This document shows positions 63,412 through 64,000 of a stretch of DNA of 64,000 nt, piece by piece. Under the pieces are notes generated by a model. The model saw nothing but the letters and a program-made list of their open reading frames with translations. It was not told where the DNA came from and ran no database searches. The position numbers and the translations under genes are program-made. The stretch is from Martelella sp. HB161492 (GTDB lineage: Bacteria; Pseudomonadota; Alphaproteobacteria; Rhizobiales; Rhizobiaceae), in the NCBI RefSeq assembly GCF_013184775.1, contig NZ_JAATVV010000004.1, forward strand, positions 124,001 to 188,000. The letters run 5' to 3'. The stretch's first letter is position 1. Each line of letters starts with the position of its first letter.

Positions 63412-64000
63412 ATGGACCATCACACAGGCGTCTGGCCGGTGATGCTTACTCCTTTCACCGAAGATCGTGAGATTGACTGGGCATCGCTGGAGCGCCTGAT
63501 CGATTGGTATATCGCCTCCGGCGTCCACGGGCTGTTTGCAAACTGCCAGTCGAGCGAAATGTTCTTCTTGAGCGACGCCGAATCGGAAAAGCTGACGCGC
63601 TTCGTGGTTGATTATGTCGATGGCCGCGTCCCGGTCGTCGCTTCCGGCCACACCGGCAACGCACCGAGCCACCAGGCCGAGCAGCTCGCCGCGCAGGCCG
63701 CATGCGGCGTTGACAGCGTAATCATGATCTCCAACCGCCTCGCCAGCCAGGACGAAAGCGACGAGATCTTTCTCGAACGCCTTGCCGCGCTGACGGAAAA
63801 GGTTCCGGCTTCGGTTGGCATCGGCGTCTACGAGTGCCCCTACCCTTACAAGCGCCTGTTGAGCGACGCGGCTGTTTCCTTTGCCGCCAAGTCCGGCCGC
63901 TTCACCTTCCTCAAGGACACCTGCTGCAATATCGAAACGCTGACGCGGCGTGCAAAACTGGTTGAAGGCAGCCAGCTGCATATCGCCAACGCCAATGCGC
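63412..64000 (+). CDS. DapA-family (dihydrodipicolinate synthase-like) protein, 3' end missing
   Basis: An open frame of 196 codons running off the window. ATG 63412 has AGGAG four bases upstream; ATG 63388 with GAGG is an alternative. It shares the N-terminal GVWPVMLTPFTEDREIDW, the catalytic Tyr region (GVYECPYPYKR) and the Schiff-base Lys in TFLKDTCCN of the DapA/NAL family. It is distinct from the true dapA at 31578. Such paralogues act as aldolases or lyases on sugar acids or hydroxyproline-derived compounds. The specific reaction is unknown. Confidence 0.88.
   Translation, partial: MDHHTGVWPVMLTPFTEDREIDWASLERLIDWYIASGVHGLFANCQSSEMFFLSDAESEKLTRFVVDYVDGRVPVVASGHTGNAPSHQAEQLAAQAACGVDSVIMISNRLASQDESDEIFLERLAALTEKVPASVGIGVYECPYPYKRLLSDAAVSFAAKSGRFTFLKDTCCNIETLTRRAKLVEGSQLHIANANA

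Noticed and set aside
1-64000. CRISPR arrays, prophage, integrases, transposases and toxin-antitoxin pairs
   Set aside because: No regularly spaced repeats and no recognisable protein of these classes were found on either strand.

Overview
The window reads as chromosomal DNA of an alphaproteobacterium of the order Hyphomicrobiales (Rhizobiales), most likely a Rhizobiaceae relative. The grounds are high GC, familiar rhizobial gene orders (rpoZ-rsh, acpS-lepB-rnc-era-recO, slt/dapA-smpB, psd-pssA), an Omp25/31-type outer membrane protein, and short palindromic intergenic repeats of the kind common in that order. The genus is not fixed by the sequence. No transposase, prophage, CRISPR array or rRNA was seen.

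Region 1 (1-32 kb) is mostly housekeeping. It starts inside purF and continues through an SDR oxidoreductase, a porin-like Omp, an MFS exporter, cysS, two tandem GFA proteins, cimA, rarD, a LOG protein, a LysM envelope protein, an Atm1-type ABC exporter and the phospholipid genes psd-pssA. Then come an HMCES/YedK protein, a Nudix hydrolase, a tight ygfZ-HD hydrolase-phosphatase cluster, MscS and a MOSC protein. The leftward operon recO-era-rnc-lepB-acpS-DUF2062 follows, then rsh and rpoZ, a NYN protein, and smpB-dapA.

Region 2 (32-46 kb) begins with a lytic transglycosylase. A pair of terminator hairpins then surrounds a small inverted-repeat element. Next is a leftward pflB-pflA operon whose long upstream region carries two FNR/FixK-type boxes, and then tRNA-Ser(GCT). 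A cysteine-rich SufR-like regulator preceded by a perfect 20-bp-armed palindrome sits beside a flavin reductase and sodB. A solitary GH115-type glycosidase, a zinc alcohol dehydrogenase and a YqaA protein complete the region.

Region 3 (46-58.5 kb) is the most distinctive part. Ten genes point left: a PLP-dependent D-cysteine desulfhydrase/cysteate sulfo-lyase type enzyme, a Glt-type amino-acid ABC transporter (four genes), a second amino-acid ABC system with permease and ATPase fused, an acetamidase/formamidase, a natural fusion of an AraC regulator to a second acetamidase/formamidase, and RidA. A divergent LysR gene sits at the head. The set suggests uptake and deamination/desulfuration of an amino-acid-like compound, with RidA removing the reactive 2-aminoacrylate that such PLP lyases release; this role is inferred.

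Region 4 (58.5-64 kb) holds a YqeY protein, a second regulator-enzyme fusion (LuxR-type HTH plus alpha/beta hydrolase), an Lrp regulator divergent from ornithine cyclodeaminase, a short 52-codon gene, and the start of a DapA-family gene running off the window.

Four copies of a dispersed hairpin repeat lie at 10.6, 44.0, 46.1 and 60.9 kb. Three of them abut the 3' end of a leftward gene, and two of those supply its stop codon.
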